The position numbers and the translations under genes are program-made. A stretch of DNA of 64,000 nucleotides from Vicinamibacteria bacterium. GTDB lineage: Bacteria > Acidobacteriota > Vicinamibacteria > Fen-336. The notes beneath the pieces were generated by a model. It was not told the DNA's origin. It saw only the letters and a list, made by a program, of their open reading frames with translations, and made no database searches. Positions 48,185-56,811 of this stretch are shown piece after piece. Where the stretch lies: assembly GCA_025994075.1 (NCBI GenBank), contig JAMQGV010000045.1, positions 1-64,000 of the forward strand, in the 5' to 3' direction. Numbering within the stretch: the first letter of the stretch is position 1; every line of letters starts with the position of its first letter.

Positions 48185-49119
48185 GCGGCCTCCAGGCGCT
48201 GGGCCAGCCGCCGCAGCTCGGCCTCGCCGAACTGTTCGACGAACAGCCGCGGCAGCCGCACCAGCGGCAGCGAGGTCGCCTTGCGCAGCCGCGTCTCGTA
48301 GAAGCGGGTCAGCTTGCGCCGCCGCATCTGGCGGCGGGCGGCGACCAGCGCGCCGCGCAGGGTGACGCCGCGGGCCAGCCGGCCGCCGCGCTCGGCCGCC
48401 AGCAGGTCCAGCACCTGCGCCTCCTCGCGGGTGTCGAAGACCGGCTCGTGGCACTGGTTGAGGATCACGGCTTCCGCGCTGATGCCGACCTCGTCGCGGG
48501 CCTGCTCGAGGAACTCGAGGCCTTCGACGACCGCCATCTCCTCCGGGATCGCGACCACCGCCAGCCCGGTGCGGGCGGCGTCCTGGAGCTGGGCGACGAT
48601 CCGGCGCGCGGCGTTGCCCACCGGGCCGATCGGGATCGCCGTGGAGGCGGCCGCGGGCACCTTCAGGAAGCTGAGGCCGTGCCCGGTCGACGGCGCGTCG
48701 ACGATCACCAGGTCGAACGCGTGGCGCTCGGTCGTCAGGTCCATGATCTTGCCGAGCAGCATCAGCTCGGGCAGGCCCGGCGCCGCGGCGTAGAAGCGCT
48801 GGTAGATCGGGCTCTGGAGGATCTTCCGCACGAACAGCTCGACGTGCAGCGTGCGCCGGACGTACTCCTCCATCACGGCGGTCGGCTCGAGGTTGATCGT
48901 GAAGAGCCCGGGCCGGACCTCGAAGGGCTCGATCGGCGAGCTGCCGGGCTGGCCGCCGAGCAGCCGCGCCGCCGGCAGCGGCGCCTCGATCTCGACCAGG
49001 CAGGTGCGCCGGCCCCGCCGCTGCGCGCACAGCGCCAGCGCGGCGCCGACGACGCTCTTGCCGACCCCGCCCTTGCCGGAGAGGAACAGCAGTCGTCGCG
49101 AGAGCAGCCTGTCGAGCAC
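48181..49119 (-). CDS. ArsA/ParA-like ATPase (ArsA-3)
   Basis: A 312-residue P-loop ATPase, first gene of a six-gene minus-strand operon (ArsA-3, ArsA-2, ArsA-1, small protein, regulator, outer-membrane protein). Walker A is LSGKGGVGKSVVGAALAL with the signature lysine, switch II VIVDAPSTGHGLSFLKVP. It is shorter than the other two and has VEIEAPLPAARLLGG in place of the DxxH/DPS switch I, so it is the most divergent member. GTG start. The divergent neighbour starts 56 bases away, so both promoters lie in 49120-49174. Confidence 0.8.
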   Translation of the reverse strand: MLDRLLSRRLLFLSGKGGVGKSVVGAALALCAQRRGRRTCLVEIEAPLPAARLLGGQPGSSPIEPFEVRPGLFTINLEPTAVMEEYVRRTLHVELFVRKILQSPIYQRFYAAAPGLPELMLLGKIMDLTTERHAFDLVIVDAPSTGHGLSFLKVPAAASTAIPIGPVGNAARRIVAQLQDAARTGLAVVAIPEEMAVVEGLEFLEQARDEVGISAEAVILNQCHEPVFDTREEAQVLDLLAAERGGRLARGVTLRGALVAARRQMRRRKLTRFYETRLRKATSLPLVRLPRLFVEQFGEAELRRLAQRLEAA

Positions 49120-49174
49120 GGGTGGATTCTACGGCGGCCTTGCGCGGCCGGCCCCGCGCTGGCATGTTCGTGCG

Positions 49175-49924
49175 GTGACGAGCCCCGCCGCGAACCGCGA
49201 CGTGTCGTCGCTGGTGGACGCCGTCGTCGTGCGCGTCGAGGCGTTGTGCGCGAAGGCGCCCGCGGCGACGGGGATCGCCGACGCGCGGGCGCGGGCCGAG
49301 AGCGAGCTGTTCCGGCTCGCGCGCGAGGGCGGGGTCGCGGGGCTCGAGCAGCTCGTGTCGCGGCTCGCCGCCGCGGGCCACGCGCTGGAGCCGGTGGCGA
49401 CCTCGGGCCCGTGGCGCGGGTGGCGGGAGACGCGGCCGCAGGGGACGCTGACGCTCGAGGCGTGTCCCGGCCCCGTGCTGATCGCTGCCTCCGTGAAGTG
49501 GGAGGCGCCCGTCGCAGCGAAGAAGGAGACGGCCGCCGCGCGTGCTCGCAGCGCGCTGCACGCCGCCTTCTACCGCCGCCTCGACGCGGCGGCCGGGCTC
49601 GGCCCCGAGGCCGGCAGGCCGCGGCCGCGCCGGCTCGCGCGCGGGGACCGGCTGGTGCGGCTCATCGGCGAACTCGAGGCCGACGTCCACAACGGCGGCT
49701 TCTCGCAGTACCTGCTCAACAAGGGCCGGCGGCGCGCGCGGGCGGCGCTGCTGGCGCTCGAGGAGATCGGCGCGGCGCGCACGGCGCGCTGGCTGCGCCA
49801 GGCGCTCGACGCGGGTGAAGACGAGGCGGCCCTGAACCGGCTGGACGCCGCCTTCGAGGCGCGGGGCGAGGACCTGGCGGGCCGCTGCGCACGCCACCTG
49901 CGCCGCATCGAGCGAGAGGGGTGA
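49175..49924 (+). CDS. DUF4375-containing protein
   Basis: A 249-residue cytoplasmic protein. The second half (about 155-225) fits DUF4375: GDRLVRLIGELEADVHNGGFSQYLLNKG followed by ALLALEEIGAARTARWLRQAL. The first 120 residues are not recognised (helical, then a beta-rich GPWRGWRETRPQGTLTLEA). Function of the domain is unknown. GTG start at 49175; the next gene begins about 5 bases after its stop. Confidence 0.7.
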   Translation: MTSPAANRDVSSLVDAVVVRVEALCAKAPAATGIADARARAESELFRLAREGGVAGLEQLVSRLAAAGHALEPVATSGPWRGWRETRPQGTLTLEACPGPVLIAASVKWEAPVAAKKETAAARARSALHAAFYRRLDAAAGLGPEAGRPRPRRLARGDRLVRLIGELEADVHNGGFSQYLLNKGRRRARAALLALEEIGAARTARWLRQALDAGEDEAALNRLDAAFEARGEDLAGRCARHLRRIEREG

Positions 49925-49929
49925 GCCGC

Positions 49930-50436
49930 ATGGCCCGGATCGAGGTCGTGCACGCGGACATCACGACGCTCGACGTCGACGCGATCGTCAACGCGGCCAA
50001 CTCGTCGCTGCTCGGGGGCGGCGGGGTGGACGGGGCGATCCACCGCGCGGCCGGGCCCGAGCTGCTGGCCGAGTGCCGGTCGCTCGGGGGCTGCGAAACG
50101 GGCTCCGCGAAGATCACGCGCGGCTACCGGCTGAAGGCGCGCCACGTGATCCACGCCGTGGGCCCGATCTGGCACGGCGGGGAACGCCGCGAGGCCGAGC
50201 TGCTGGCCTCGTGCCACCGCGTGGCGCTGGAGCTGGCCGCGGCCGCCGGGTGCCGCAGCGTCGCCTTCGCGGCGATCAGCTGCGGGATCTACGGCTACCC
50301 GCACGACGAGGCCGCGCGGATCGCGATCGACACGGTCCGCGCCGAACTGCCGCGCCACCCGGGGCTGGAACTCGTCCGCTTCGCCGTCTTCGACCCGAGC
50401 GTCGAGCGCGCCTTCCGGGCCGCGCTCGCCTCCTAG
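49930..50436 (+). CDS. Macrodomain ADP-ribose-binding/hydrolase protein
   Basis: A 168-residue MacroD/YmdB-type macrodomain. NAANSSLLGGGGVDGAIHRAAG carries the catalytic Asn/Asp/Gly-rich loop, CETGSAKITRGYRL and AISCGIYGYPHDEAARIA complete the ADP-ribose site. Relatives remove O-acetyl from ADP-ribose or ADP-ribose from Asp/Glu side chains. ATG at 49930 follows AGAGGGG; a GTG at 49921 is possible. Its TAG stop and the CTA of the convergent SdpB-like gene share the same CTAG (50433-50436). Confidence 0.92.
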   Translation: MARIEVVHADITTLDVDAIVNAANSSLLGGGGVDGAIHRAAGPELLAECRSLGGCETGSAKITRGYRLKARHVIHAVGPIWHGGERREAELLASCHRVALELAAAAGCRSVAFAAISCGIYGYPHDEAARIAIDTVRAELPRHPGLELVRFAVFDPSVERAFRAALAS

Positions 50437-51230
50437 ACCAGCGCGGCGAAGAGCCGTTCGGCTTCCGCGGCGCACCACACGATCGCGGGCCAGGTCGCGC
50501 CGAAGGCGAGGATGAACATCTTGAGGCCCATCATCCAGGCGATCGACGCGTGGAACACGAGCGCGGCCGCGCAGAAGGCGAGCGCGCCGCGCCCGCCGGT
50601 GACGAGCGCGAGCGGGAAGGCGCACTCGAACGCGATCACGGCGTGGGAGAGCGCGCGGGCGACCCGCGGATCCGCGGTCAGCCGCGCGCCGAGCGGATGG
50701 CCCATGGTGCGGCTGCGGAAGACCGCGGCGAGGTAGCGCCCGTCGGGCCAGGCCGGGATGCGCAGCTTGGTCACGCCGGTCGCGGCATAGGTGAGCACCG
50801 CCTGCAGCGCCACGAACCACAGCACGCCCTGCCGCACGGCCGGGTCGTCGGGAGCCAGGGCGCCGAGCGCCAGCGCCCCGGTGACGATGCCCATCATCAG
50901 GTCCGCGCCCGTGGTGCCGTAGCGCAGCCGGTCGTGGACCAGGAAGCCGATCGCGAGCAGCGCGAACAGGACGAGACCGCGGGCGGGGCCGGCGAGCAGG
51001 CCGAAGGCGAGCGCCAGCCCCAGCACCAGGCGCGCGGCGCACAGCAGCGTGTAGCCCGGCTCCCGGTAGAGGACCCGCAGAGCCGCGGGACGCGCGACAT
51101 GTTCGTCGCTCCAGTGGTACGCGCGTCCCGCCTCGCGCTGGCCGCGCAGGCACAGGCCCTCGAGCGCCGACAGCGCGATCGCGCCCCCGGTGCAGGCTTC
51201 GACCAGGCGCAGGGCGAACTCGGGACTCAC
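50433..51230 (-). CDS. SdpB-like HTTM membrane protein, copy 1
   Basis: A 265-residue integral membrane protein with about six to seven hydrophobic helices. It aligns by eye along its whole length with the protein at 57297: SALEGLCLRG / SSLEWLRLGA, WPDGRYLAAVFRSRTMGHP / WRDGSLLAALLRTRQFGHP and GALAFCAAALVFHASIAWMMGL / GALAFCAAALGFHVTTAFVMGL. The pattern and the partner gene fit SdpB, the HTTM-family membrane protein that with SdpA matures the SDP toxin of Bacillus. The GTG start overlaps the SdpA-like stop (GTGA). Together they probably process or modify the RiPP made by the neighbouring enzymes (inference). Confidence 0.6.
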   Translation of the reverse strand: MSPEFALRLVEACTGGAIALSALEGLCLRGQREAGRAYHWSDEHVARPAALRVLYREPGYTLLCAARLVLGLALAFGLLAGPARGLVLFALLAIGFLVHDRLRYGTTGADLMMGIVTGALALGALAPDDPAVRQGVLWFVALQAVLTYAATGVTKLRIPAWPDGRYLAAVFRSRTMGHPLGARLTADPRVARALSHAVIAFECAFPLALVTGGRGALAFCAAALVFHASIAWMMGLKMFILAFGATWPAIVWCAAEAERLFAALV

Positions 51231-51712
51231 AGCGGGTGCGCCTCCGACAGGAACAGGATGCGCGGCCGCTCGACCGGCCAATCGGGGTCCTCCGTGCGCA
51301 GGCAGAAGCGCACCGCGCCGGACTCACCGGCGGCTGCGCGTCGCGCCTGGTCGAGCAGCACCCGGTACGCACGGCAGCCGGCGATCTCGGCTCGCGGCAT
51401 CGACAGCCGGGCCTGCACCAGCTCGCCCGCCAGGTCCGCGTGGATCTTGCCGAGCCGCCGCTCGAGGCCCCACGGCGCCTCGAGGAGGCGGGGCGGCCGG
51501 CGCGGGGGCAGCGGCAGCCACTCGCCCGAGCGTTCGCCGTCTTCGACCCGGTAGAGGGCCACGATCGACAGCCACGGGATCGGGGCCGTGAACAGGCCCC
51601 ACTGCGGCGCGAGCATGCGGGCGAGCCGGAAGCCGAAGGCGCCGCCGGCGCGCTGCGCCCACAGCGAGGCCGCGAGCCACGCGGCCAGCAGCAGCAGGAT
51701 CGCGAGGCTCAT
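51227..51712 (-). CDS. SdpA-like protein, copy 1
   Basis: A 161-residue protein with an N-terminal membrane segment (LAILLLLAAWLAASLWA) and a soluble domain with LAPQWGLFTAPIPWLSIVALYR, the SdpA-type WGFFT-like stretch, then EWLPLPPRRPPR, LLEAPWGLERRLGKIH and a conserved CRAYRVLLDQA. The order SdpA-SdpB with translational coupling matches the sdpAB pair. SdpA has no known enzymatic activity; both proteins are needed to turn pro-SdpC into the secreted peptide. It lies 7 bases after the luciferase-like gene in the lanM operon. Confidence 0.55.
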   Translation of the reverse strand: MSLAILLLLAAWLAASLWAQRAGGAFGFRLARMLAPQWGLFTAPIPWLSIVALYRVEDGERSGEWLPLPPRRPPRLLEAPWGLERRLGKIHADLAGELVQARLSMPRAEIAGCRAYRVLLDQARRAAAGESGAVRFCLRTEDPDWPVERPRILFLSEAHPL

Positions 51713-51719
51713 CGGCGCG

Positions 51720-52634
51720 TCACGACCCGAGCCCGCAGGCCTCCGCCAGCAGGTGGTAGGCCTCGACCCGCTCCTCGATCTCCTGGTACGAGCTGGCGAT
51801 CACCAGCTCGTCCGCGTCCTTCTCGGCCAGCAGCTTCTCGATCTGCTCGCGGCACAGCGCCGGCCGGCCGAGGATCGCGGGCCGGAACCCGGGGGAGTGC
51901 ATCCGCGCCCGGTACAGGGCGGCCGCGGCGTCGTTGTTGGTCGCGCCGCACAACATGTTGACGGCCACGAGCGCATGGGGCCGCGCCAGCCAGCGGCTGG
52001 GCCGGAACGCCGCGCGGTACTCCGCGATCGCGTTGCGGGCGTCGTCGGGGCCGGTGTGGAACAGCGAGTAGCAGAACGGCAGGCCCAGCTTCGCCGCGAT
52101 CGCCACGTTGCCGCGGCCGCGGCCGGCGCCGAGGCAGACCACGACCGGCCCGTCCACCCCGTGCGGCTGCACGTCCGGGCCGCCGAGCGGGCCCTCGCCC
52201 GGCACGCCGCGCAGGTGGGCGACGAGCTGCTCCACGCGGCGCCCGTAGAGCCCGGAGCGCATCACCTCCTCGCTGGCCGCGCCGTAGGCGGCCTCGTGGC
52301 TGGGCAGCAGCCGGCCGCCGGCCACGCCGAGGTCGATGCGCCCCGGGTACAGCGCCTCGAGCGTGCGGAACACCTCGGCGACCCGCACGGGCGTGTGCAC
52401 GTTCATCAGGATGCCCGCCGGGCCGATCCGCAGCCGCGTCGTGGTGGCCGCGGCGTGAGCGACCAGCGGCTCCGGGGTCGCGTACACGTGCTGGTCGGCG
52501 TGGTGCTCGGCGAACCACAGGCGCTGGAAGCCGAGCCGCTCGAGGACCGGGGCCGTCGCGGCGATGCGGCGGACGGTGGCGCCGGGCACGTCCCCCGGCA
52601 GCCGGTAGCCGAGCTCCAGGATCGAGAGCTTCAC
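51720..52634 (-). CDS. Luciferase-like flavin/F420-dependent oxidoreductase
   Basis: A 304-residue LLM-superfamily TIM-barrel enzyme: WFAEHHADQH (about 40-49), RLRIGPAGILMN, RIDLGVAGGR and NMLCGATNNDAAAALYRARM are typical. It needs reduced FMN or F420H2. It starts by GTG inside the lanM stop, so it is translationally coupled to lanM and is probably a tailoring enzyme of the peptide. In some lanthipeptide pathways F420H2-dependent members of this superfamily (LanJC type) reduce dehydroalanine to D-alanine; others hydroxylate. Which reaction applies here cannot be read from the sequence. Confidence 0.8.
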   Translation of the reverse strand: MKLSILELGYRLPGDVPGATVRRIAATAPVLERLGFQRLWFAEHHADQHVYATPEPLVAHAAATTTRLRIGPAGILMNVHTPVRVAEVFRTLEALYPGRIDLGVAGGRLLPSHEAAYGAASEEVMRSGLYGRRVEQLVAHLRGVPGEGPLGGPDVQPHGVDGPVVVCLGAGRGRGNVAIAAKLGLPFCYSLFHTGPDDARNAIAEYRAAFRPSRWLARPHALVAVNMLCGATNNDAAAALYRARMHSPGFRPAILGRPALCREQIEKLLAEKDADELVIASSYQEIEERVEAYHLLAEACGLGS

Positions 52635-55600
52635 TGCCACAGCAGCACCGAGGGGAGCTCGGGCCGCGCCGCGCGCAGCAGCGCCCAGCCGATCCCGGCC
52701 GTGCCCTGGAAGAAGGGCGGCACGTTGGGGCCCGACTCGAAGCCGAGCGCGTAGCGGCCGCGGCGCGAGGCGGCGTGCACGACGGCGTCGATCCGCCGCC
52801 GGCCCTCGGCGACCCAGTCGGCGCGCCCTGCCTGTCGACCCGCCGCGAGCAGCAGCTCGACGCGGCCGAGCTCGCCGCAGCACAGGTGGTCGAGCTCGGA
52901 CACGCGGGTCGCCAGCGTCTTCTCCACGGCGCGAAGGACGTCGCGCTGCGCTTCTTCGTCGGGGCCGCCGGGCCGCGCGCAGCGCGCGAGGCCGATGCCC
53001 GGAGCGCCGTGACACCAGGTCGCCTGGAAGGCGTGGCCGCGCGCCGTCTTCGGGTGGCGGAAGTCGGGCCAGTTGCCCTCGGCCTCGTCCCAGGCGGCGT
53101 TCTCCCAGGCGCGGCCCTCGAGGGCCGCCTCGAGGAACTCCCGCTCGCCGGTCGCCGCGTGCAGCCGCTCGAGCGCCAGCACGATGCCGGCCGCGCCGTG
53201 GGAGAGGCCGCACAGCAGGGCCGCGTTGAGCGTGGGCCACGCGCGCGGGCCGTCGCCGCGCCGCTTCGCGAGCAGGTGGCGGCCGCAGGCCACCGCGAGC
53301 TCGAGCAGCGCCTCGCCGCCGCGGGCCCGGTGCAGCTCGAGCAGCACGATCGCCGCGCCGGCCGCGCCGCCCAGCAGGTCGAGCCGCGCGTCCTGCGCGA
53401 TCCGCTCCGGGGTGACGGCGCTGGCGCCCCGCACGGCGGCGTCGACGAACTCGTCGTCGCCCAGCAGCTCGCCGCCGCGCAGCAGGCCGTACAGCAGCGA
53501 CGTGGCGCCGAGGCCCGCGCCGACGCCGGGCTCGAAGAGCAGTCGGAACCAGTTCGGCTCGAGCTGGTCGAGCGTGCCGCGGAAGGCCTCGCGGGCGAGC
53601 TTGCCGGCGCCTTCGTGGCCGCTGACCCGGTGCAGCCCGGCCAGGAACAGCGCCGTGCCCGCGACCCCGTCGTAGAGCCGCGGCGCCATCGGCTGGAGCT
53701 GCCAGCGCTGGGCCTCCGCGTGGTACTGGAGCGTGATCCAGGTGGCGGTGCCGCCGGCGCGGATGGCGCTCGCTTCCATCTCGTCGCCCAGCCGGATCGC
53801 GGCCTCGACGAGCTGCTCGTCCGAGAGTGCCGGCGGCTCGCCGTCGTCGTCCGCGCGCAGCGCCGGCCGGCCGGGGTCGGGGGCCTGGAACGAGGCGCGC
53901 AGGTACTGGACCTGGCGCGCGAGGTCGGCCTCGTCGAGGGCGGGCAGGCGCCGCGCCAGCGAGTCGAAGCTCGGCTCGGCGAAGAACGCGGGCAGCTCCT
54001 CGCCGGCGTCCATCTCCAGCGCGTCGCTGTGGGCCCACGAGCCCAGGAGCGGGATGTCGCCCTGCAGGAGCTGGCGCGACTCCGAGGCCACCAGCGGCCA
54101 GAACGGGTGCGGCTCCGGCGTGTGCAGCAGCGGGCGCGCGAGGCGGTCGACCTGGAGGCTCGCGTCGAAGCCGTCGCGCAGGAACTGGGGCAGCAGGTAC
54201 GAGCCGAGCAGCACCGTGTAGACCTTGGTGTGGCGGTAGATGAAGCGCAGCGGCAGCCGCGCCATCGCGCCCAGCGGCCCCGCCATCAGCTCGGAGTGGC
54301 GCTCGCGGAGCAGGCGGTGCATCTCGGCGAAGCCGGTCACCATCTCCTCGACGTGGGCCGCGGGCGAGACGACCTGGTCGCCGAGGCGGACCACGTTGAG
54401 CGAGGGCTGCGTCTTCAGCACCTCGCGCGCCAGCTCCATGCCGTCGGTGTTGATGTGGCGCCACGCCTTGCGCGAGAAGCTGGTGGCCTGGGAGGCGACG
54501 CCGCCGAGCCCGCTCACGTCGTAGGCCTCGCCGCCGGAGCCGAACTCCCAGCGCGGCAGCAGCGCGGTGCGGAACACCGAGTCCCAGTAGAAGACCCGGT
54601 TGGCGAGCGAGCTGGCGCCTTCTTCCTCGAAGCCCAGGTCGCGCACGCGGTGGCAGAGGATGGTCTCGAGGTCGATGAAGACCAGGTGCTCGCCGCTGGC
54701 GATCACGTTCTCGTGGTGGAAGTCGCTGCCGTCGAGCACGTAGGCCAGCGCCAGCATGTGGCCGGCACGGCGGTAGTAGCGGGCGACGGCGGCCTCGTCG
54801 TCGCACGGGGCCGGGCGCACGATCTCGACCCAGCCGTGGGAGGGGCGGTGGACCGCGCGGAACACGTGCAGCGGCAGCGGCGCGCCGTGGGCGTTCAGCC
54901 ACTCGAGCAGCGCCAGGAACGCGCGCTCCGACTCCAGGCCCTTCGGCTTGTAGATGCACTCGGCGCCGGACTCGAAGCGCACCCGCCAGGTCGTGCGGCC
55001 TCCGCGGTGGCGGTCGGAGAGCCCGGCGTGCGCCGCGTCGACGCGGCCCAGCTCGCGGCCCTCGCCGAAGGCGCGCTGCAGCTCCCCGCGGTCCGCGCGC
55101 AGGCGGTCGAGGAACTCCACGGTGGCTTCGATCCACAGCTCGGTGAAGCGGCCCAGCAGCCGGCCGAGGAACGCGTACTCCTCCACGACCTTGTGCAGCC
55201 CGCCCCCCAGCAGGCCGCGCACGAAGGCGTCGTAGCGCTCGGTGCCGGGCGTGCCCGCGGCGGGCATGCCGAACCAGTAGACCTGGAACCCGGCGCCGAC
55301 CGGCGCCAGCGAGCGCGCGAGGTTGAACTCGACGCCGAGCGTCTCGGCGCCCGCCGCGCACAACCACTGCAGCAGGTGGCGCTGCATGTCGGCGACGGCC
55401 GGGGGAGCCGCCAGCGCGTCGAGGTCCGGCACCCGCGCCCGCACCTCTTCCGTGCCGGCCTCCACGAACGGGGCGAACGCCTGCTCGAAGGCGCAGGGCT
55501 CGTCGGGCTTCAGGAACGCCCAGCGCGCGGCGAGGCCCGCGCGGTCCAGGTCGGCGAGTTGCCCCGCGCGCGAGAGGCCCGCCTGCAGCCAGCGCGTCCA

Positions 55601-55870
55601 GCCGGGCAGCGGCGCGCCGTCCGCGAGGCGCACCCCGTTCGCGATCGCCAGCGCGCGCTCGGGCGTCAGGCCGTCCCAGGCGATACGTCGCGCGAACAGC
55701 GCCTCGTCGCCGAGGGCGCTGCCCGTCTTCCAGCGGCGCAGGCGGGACTCGGCCTGCTCGCGCTCGTCGGCGGTGGCCGGCGGGAGCGACTCGAACGGCG
55801 GGCCCAGGCGCTCGCCGAGCGTGGCGGCGCGCGCGACCAGGCGGCGCAGGGCGGCGTCTTCGAGGATCAT
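52631..55870 (-). CDS. lanM: Class II lanthipeptide synthetase LanM
   Basis: A 1079-residue bifunctional enzyme. The N-terminal half (about 130-640) is the DUF4135 kinase-like dehydratase with IYKPKG (Lys308), FHHEN (385-388) and FIDLETIL (Asp400); it phosphorylates and eliminates Ser/Thr in the precursor. The C-terminal part (about 720-1079) is the LanC-like cyclase, a zinc-binding toroid with GLSHGAAG, WCHGAPGIGLARC (Cys953, His954) and LCCGELG (Cys997, Cys998). The last motif is CCG, not the usual CHG, so zinc would be held by three cysteines, as in the promiscuous ProcM-type enzymes. ATG start overlapping the GNAT stop. Three NHLP-type precursors at 62533-63670 are likely substrates. Confidence 0.95.
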   Translation of the reverse strand: MILEDAALRRLVARAATLGERLGPPFESLPPATADEREQAESRLRRWKTGSALGDEALFARRIAWDGLTPERALAIANGVRLADGAPLPGWTRWLQAGLSRAGQLADLDRAGLAARWAFLKPDEPCAFEQAFAPFVEAGTEEVRARVPDLDALAAPPAVADMQRHLLQWLCAAGAETLGVEFNLARSLAPVGAGFQVYWFGMPAAGTPGTERYDAFVRGLLGGGLHKVVEEYAFLGRLLGRFTELWIEATVEFLDRLRADRGELQRAFGEGRELGRVDAAHAGLSDRHRGGRTTWRVRFESGAECIYKPKGLESERAFLALLEWLNAHGAPLPLHVFRAVHRPSHGWVEIVRPAPCDDEAAVARYYRRAGHMLALAYVLDGSDFHHENVIASGEHLVFIDLETILCHRVRDLGFEEEGASSLANRVFYWDSVFRTALLPRWEFGSGGEAYDVSGLGGVASQATSFSRKAWRHINTDGMELAREVLKTQPSLNVVRLGDQVVSPAAHVEEMVTGFAEMHRLLRERHSELMAGPLGAMARLPLRFIYRHTKVYTVLLGSYLLPQFLRDGFDASLQVDRLARPLLHTPEPHPFWPLVASESRQLLQGDIPLLGSWAHSDALEMDAGEELPAFFAEPSFDSLARRLPALDEADLARQVQYLRASFQAPDPGRPALRADDDGEPPALSDEQLVEAAIRLGDEMEASAIRAGGTATWITLQYHAEAQRWQLQPMAPRLYDGVAGTALFLAGLHRVSGHEGAGKLAREAFRGTLDQLEPNWFRLLFEPGVGAGLGATSLLYGLLRGGELLGDDEFVDAAVRGASAVTPERIAQDARLDLLGGAAGAAIVLLELHRARGGEALLELAVACGRHLLAKRRGDGPRAWPTLNAALLCGLSHGAAGIVLALERLHAATGEREFLEAALEGRAWENAAWDEAEGNWPDFRHPKTARGHAFQATWCHGAPGIGLARCARPGGPDEEAQRDVLRAVEKTLATRVSELDHLCCGELGRVELLLAAGRQAGRADWVAEGRRRIDAVVHAASRRGRYALGFESGPNVPPFFQGTAGIGWALLRAARPELPSVLLWQ

Positions 55871-56760
55871 CGGTCTCCGACGGCCGCGGCCAGCGGGGCG
55901 AGCACCTTGCAGGCGCCCTTGCTGGCCGTGACCGATTCGAGCCACGGGCGCAGGTGGCGCCCGAGGAAGTTGGTCATCATCCGGTTCGACACGGCGAGGT
56001 CGCACGAGCCGAACGGCGCGGCGTTGCCGAGTCGCGAGTGCTGGCGCCAGGCCGCTTCGGCGGCCAGCGCGAAGCCGGCACCCTGGGCAGAGCCCCTCAG
56101 CACGTAGAGGCGCGAGTAGCGCACGGTGTCGGGCGCGATGCGGTGGGCGATCATCCAGCCGAGCACCGCCCCGTCGTCCTCGAGCGCCACGCTGCAGGCC
56201 GCTTCGATCCGCTCCTCCTCGAAGAAGGGCCGGGCCCAGTCGGGGCAGCGGGCCGGGTCGCGGGTGGACGCGCGCAGGGCGTCGCGCTGCGCGGCCGTCA
56301 GCTCGTCCCAGCCGACGATGCGGCCGCGCCGCGGGGCGCGGCGCCGCGCCACGAAGGACGACTCCGCGAGCCGCGCCAGCCGCGCGCGGCACACCAGCAT
56401 CCGCGCCTGCGGCGGGGCGAAGCCGCGGCGGGCGAGCAGCCGCTCCACGGCCGGCGTCGAGGGCTGGCCGGCGATCCACACCGCCGAGAGGCGCTCGCTG
56501 CCACAGGCGGCCAGCCGCACCTCGAGTTCCGCCAGCAGCCGGCCCGCCACGCCGCGCTGGCGCCAGGGTCCCGCGACGGCGATCGACAGCAACTCCGCCT
56601 CGCGTCCGGCGCGAGCCAGCGCGAGGCCCACGGGCTGGCCCGCGCACGCGGCGCCGATGGCCAGCGTCCCCGCCTCCGCGAGGAGCGAGCGGAACAGCGG
56701 GAAGGTCAGGTGGCCGAAGGCGACGGCATCGCGGGCGGCGAGCGGGGCGACCGTGATCAT
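55867..56760 (-). CDS. Tandem GNAT acetyltransferase-like protein
   Basis: A 297-residue protein with a clear first GNAT domain (1-125; LLSIAVAGPWRQRGVAGRLLAELE includes the acetyl-CoA-binding Q/RxxGxG/A) and a second, weaker one (about 150-297). It is related by eye to the gene that begins at 63672 (LTFPLFRSLLAEAG / LTFPYFRPLLSDPS and GQPVGLALA / GQPAGLALA). First gene of the operon GNAT-lanM-LLM-SdpA-SdpB. It may acylate the mature peptide or its N-terminus; self-protection by acetylation is another option. ATG at 56760; divergent from the second SdpA-like gene. Confidence 0.75.
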   Translation of the reverse strand: MITVAPLAARDAVAFGHLTFPLFRSLLAEAGTLAIGAACAGQPVGLALARAGREAELLSIAVAGPWRQRGVAGRLLAELEVRLAACGSERLSAVWIAGQPSTPAVERLLARRGFAPPQARMLVCRARLARLAESSFVARRRAPRRGRIVGWDELTAAQRDALRASTRDPARCPDWARPFFEEERIEAACSVALEDDGAVLGWMIAHRIAPDTVRYSRLYVLRGSAQGAGFALAAEAAWRQHSRLGNAAPFGSCDLAVSNRMMTNFLGRHLRPWLESVTASKGACKVLAPLAAAVGDR

Positions 56761-56811
56761 CGGGCGCGGCGATCATAACCGCGCGTGCGTGGCAGAATCC
56801 GCGCGGCGGTG

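Noticed and set aside
45843..49119. Arsenic resistance operon
   Set aside because: ArsA-type ATPases are present, but no arsB, arsC, arsD or ArsR-like gene is near and the operon also encodes a regulator-like and an outer-membrane-like protein.
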